Shown here: positions 19,969 to 21,977 of the stretch, one piece after another
Layout of the letters: each line of letters starts with the position of its first letter
Numbering within the stretch: position 1 is the first letter of the stretch
Virus record (IMG/VR): IMGVR_UViG_3300028654_000070
Coordinates: 1-21,977 of that record
DNA length: 21,977 nucleotides
From: a virus
Reading direction: 5' to 3' (one strand)
Notes under the pieces: generated by a model
Seen by the model: only the letters and a program-made list of their open reading frames with translations
Databases searched by the model: none
What the model was told of the DNA's origin: nothing
Made by a program: the position numbers and the translations under genes

Positions 19969-19974
19969 TAAGCC

Positions 19975-20790
19975 ATGTCTGTTGATGAGAAGAAACTGTC
20001 ATTGTTAAAGAAACGCCAACGGTTAGGTGAAACTAAACTTGAAAACATACTCATACGAGTAATGAAAGGACAGAAAACCGTACTTGGCAGAGCAAAGACA
20101 GTTGATGTACTAACCAGTTTAGTAGGAGCAAATATATTCCTTAAACCTTCCAGTGCGGCAGACATGGCTGAGTTCAAGGCATGGGTTGATAAGTTATACA
20201 ACTTTGGATTACACTATGTTGACACCACACCACCTGAACATGTCAAGTTAATGTCAGATATTGTACAGGAGAAGGTGATGGGGTTTGTATCCAAGATGGG
20301 TGACGATATAAAAGACGATGCGTTGAAGATTGTTTCTGATGGGGTTAAACAAGACCTATTACCTTATGATATATCAAAGCAACTGATACAACAGTTGGAT
20401 ATAAGTCAAACACGTGCCAAGGCCATTGCCCGTACAGAAACAATGAGGGCAAGTAACACAGCATCATTCTTACAGGCCAAAGAGAACGGTAACACCCACT
20501 TTGTTGTTGATAACCGAGAAGAGGCGTGTGAAGAATGTGTAGATGAATATGAAGGCCAAGTGTTCACGATAGGTGAAGATGACGGTGAACTGCCACCATT
20601 ACATGTAAACTGTGCATGTGTTGCCGTGTATTTTAATAACCAAGACGATGCCAGTGAATGGTCAGACCAATTACAAACAGAGAACAAAGACCAAAGAATA
20701 GAGATAGAAGATAAACAAGGATTTCCCATACCCACTGATGGTACAGGCCAATATCCTAACACACCAGAACCCAAGGGGAAATCAACATGA
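19975..20790 (+). CDS. Mu F / SPP1 gp7-like minor head protein
   Basis: 271 residues. The C-terminal domain carries ARTETMRASNTASFLQAKEN, then CEECVDEYEG and PPLHVNCACV: the Arg-Thr-Glu helix and Cys/His zinc residues of the phage Mu F-like (SPP1 gp7) family. These proteins sit inside the head near the portal and may be ejected with DNA. The N-terminus is helical. SD-like TGAT precedes ATG 19975; the stop overlaps the next ATG as ATGA. Confidence 0.92.
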   Translation: MSVDEKKLSLLKKRQRLGETKLENILIRVMKGQKTVLGRAKTVDVLTSLVGANIFLKPSSAADMAEFKAWVDKLYNFGLHYVDTTPPEHVKLMSDIVQEKVMGFVSKMGDDIKDDALKIVSDGVKQDLLPYDISKQLIQQLDISQTRAKAIARTETMRASNTASFLQAKENGNTHFVVDNREEACEECVDEYEGQVFTIGEDDGELPPLHVNCACVAVYFNNQDDASEWSDQLQTENKDQRIEIEDKQGFPIPTDGTGQYPNTPEPKGKST

Positions 20791-21977
20791 CAACAAGACA
20801 TACATTCACAATCATGGCAAGTGACCAACCAACCAAGCGAAGGCGTGTTGGTGATGGTGTCAGTCTAATATTAACAGATGATAAGGGAAAACTAAAAGCC
20901 CAATCATACGAGTTTAATCCAGAGAAATACACCTTTGAAGAGGCCCAAAGTTGGATTGACAAAGCAGGGGTTGATTATATTAAAAAGATTAATGCAAATT
21001 TAAGTTTAAAAGCATGGGATGGTAGTGCATCCAATTATACGCTTGAACAATGGAAGAACGCATGTGTAATGAAGGTATGTGACAAGGATGTTAAGGATTG
21101 TTACAAATTACCAGTCAAAACACCTGATGGAACATTAGATGAAGGCGGTGTAAAAGCAGCATGGGGAGTGTTAAATGGTAGTATGGGTGGAGTTAAAGCC
21201 TCACCTGAACTTATAGCACAAGCCAAGAAGACAGTTGACGGTTATTACAGTAAACTTGGAATTAAACACACAGTTAATGCAGCAAGGCCTGATGGTATGA
21301 TTTGGAGTAAAGGTATTCATCATGTTTATGTTAATGATAAGCCGGCACGAATCAAAGTGCCACAAGAAACTATAATGCAGACATTTCAAAGCATCCGTGA
21401 CATAATCAACCGTGATGGACGCATGAGTATAGGAATTGACCACCTATCTGATGATATATTGTTACAGAATGAAATCCTTGCCAAAATGAACCTACTTGAT
21501 GTAGGGGATGTAACCAAAGTAGGCACGGATGGGGATAGTATATTCCTATTAGATAGTGAGTTAACCAATGATAACATCCAAGAATTGTATGACAAAGGAG
21601 AAATTAACGCTTATAGTATCGTTGGAGGCATAGACGCAAAGCCATGCCCAACCGGCGAAGTAGATTATGTTGTTGAAAATGTAAATGTTGAACGGGTGGA
21701 TTTCGTAAATGAAGGCGGTTGCCAGATATGTAAGACAGGTGTTCAACCAAACGAACTGATTTTAACATCAAAGAATGCAAATATGGAGGATAAAAGTATG
21801 ACAGAAAATGAAGTTAATCCAACAGAAACTGTGGAGGAACCCCAAGAAGTGGTTACTAATGAAACAGAACAAGTAGATGAAACAGAAGTCGAAACAAGTG
21901 AGAATGTTGAAGAGAATGAGGTTATTGTGGAACCAGAAACACCCGCAACACCAGAGGGCTTTGACCCTGAGAAATTC
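20787..21977 (+). CDS. Prohead protease/scaffold fusion (runs off window)
   Basis: 397 codons are present with no stop before the window end. Residues ~70-160 hold a domain seen in phage head proteins (AWDGSASNYTLEQWKNACVM; KLPVKTPDGTLDEGGVKAAW). Residues ~185-310 look like a prohead protease: IDH in MSIGIDHLSDD, FLLDSELTNDNIQELYDKGE, then AYSIVGGID with a candidate Ser nucleophile. From ~338 on the chain is highly acidic, scaffold-like. An in-frame ATG at 21798 with SD GGAGGA would make the scaffold alone. ATG 20787 overlaps the Mu F-like stop (ATGA). Confidence 0.85.
   Translation, partial: MTTRHTFTIMASDQPTKRRRVGDGVSLILTDDKGKLKAQSYEFNPEKYTFEEAQSWIDKAGVDYIKKINANLSLKAWDGSASNYTLEQWKNACVMKVCDKDVKDCYKLPVKTPDGTLDEGGVKAAWGVLNGSMGGVKASPELIAQAKKTVDGYYSKLGIKHTVNAARPDGMIWSKGIHHVYVNDKPARIKVPQETIMQTFQSIRDIINRDGRMSIGIDHLSDDILLQNEILAKMNLLDVGDVTKVGTDGDSIFLLDSELTNDNIQELYDKGEINAYSIVGGIDAKPCPTGEVDYVVENVNVERVDFVNEGGCQICKTGVQPNELILTSKNANMEDKSMTENEVNPTETVEEPQEVVTNETEQVDETEVETSENVEENEVIVEPETPATPEGFDPEKF
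21785..21800 (+). promoter_or_regulatory. Internal SD and ATG for nested scaffold
   Basis: GGAGGA (21785-21790) lies seven bases before an in-frame ATG (21798-21800) inside the protease gene. The nested product begins MTENEVNPTETVEEPQEVVT, all acidic, as expected of a scaffold. Confidence 0.6.

Noticed and set aside
19842-20201. Minus-strand ORF across portal and Mu F-like genes
   Set aside because: Spans a gene junction antisense to two clearly recognised head genes.

Overview
The window reads as the left half of a temperate tailed (head-tail) virus integrated in an archaeon, most likely a methanogen of the Methanobacteriales. Archaeal signs are: BRE/TATA promoters (TTTATATA, TTTAAATA), starts placed about 25 nt after a TATA box (leaderless), strong GGAGGTGAT-type Shine-Dalgarno (SD) sequences, oligo-T terminators, a TFB-like zinc ribbon, and a truncated beta-helix surface protein at the left edge of the kind abundant in these methanogens. 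The species cannot be fixed from the sequence.

Layout. 1-323: 3' end of a host adhesin-like gene. 324-583: T-run terminator, direct repeats and integrase promoter, where the left attachment junction should lie. 584-1708: tyrosine integrase. 1697-3405: control region, with two ribbon-helix-helix-like genes on the minus strand, a small zinc protein behind two tiny coupled leader ORFs, a divergent promoter region with repeated palindromic operators, and an RHH-like ORF with a frame break. 3402-12375: a dense rightward early operon of many small genes (zinc ribbons, HTH proteins, 1-2 TM peptides, coiled coils) around a replication/recombination core: an OB-like protein, an ERF annealing protein and a P-loop helicase-like ATPase. 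It ends with a secreted lipoprotein and a T-run. 12530-13442: a TFB-like zinc-ribbon protein and a small zinc ribbon. 13446-13593: a non-coding stretch predicted to fold as RNA. 13624-16682: holin-like and coiled-coil/TM proteins, metallophosphoesterase, DUF4406-like protein, proteasome-like Ntn-hydrolase, small ORF. 16686-21977: head packaging module (small and large terminase, DUF935-type portal, Mu F-like head protein, protease/scaffold gene running off the window).

Many genes overlap by 4 nt (ATGA, GTGA, TTGA), so translational coupling is pervasive. Two important genes have no ATG/GTG/TTG where their SD and homology demand a start: the helicase appears to start at ACG (7087) and the Ntn-hydrolase at ATA (15785). 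An unusual SD variant, CGGAGCGTGAT (GGAGGTGAT with an inserted C), recurs before eight genes. These translation signals, the operator array at 2870-3048 and the structured RNA at 13446-13593 are the least ordinary parts of the window.

All functional calls are from reading motifs by eye; no database search was run.
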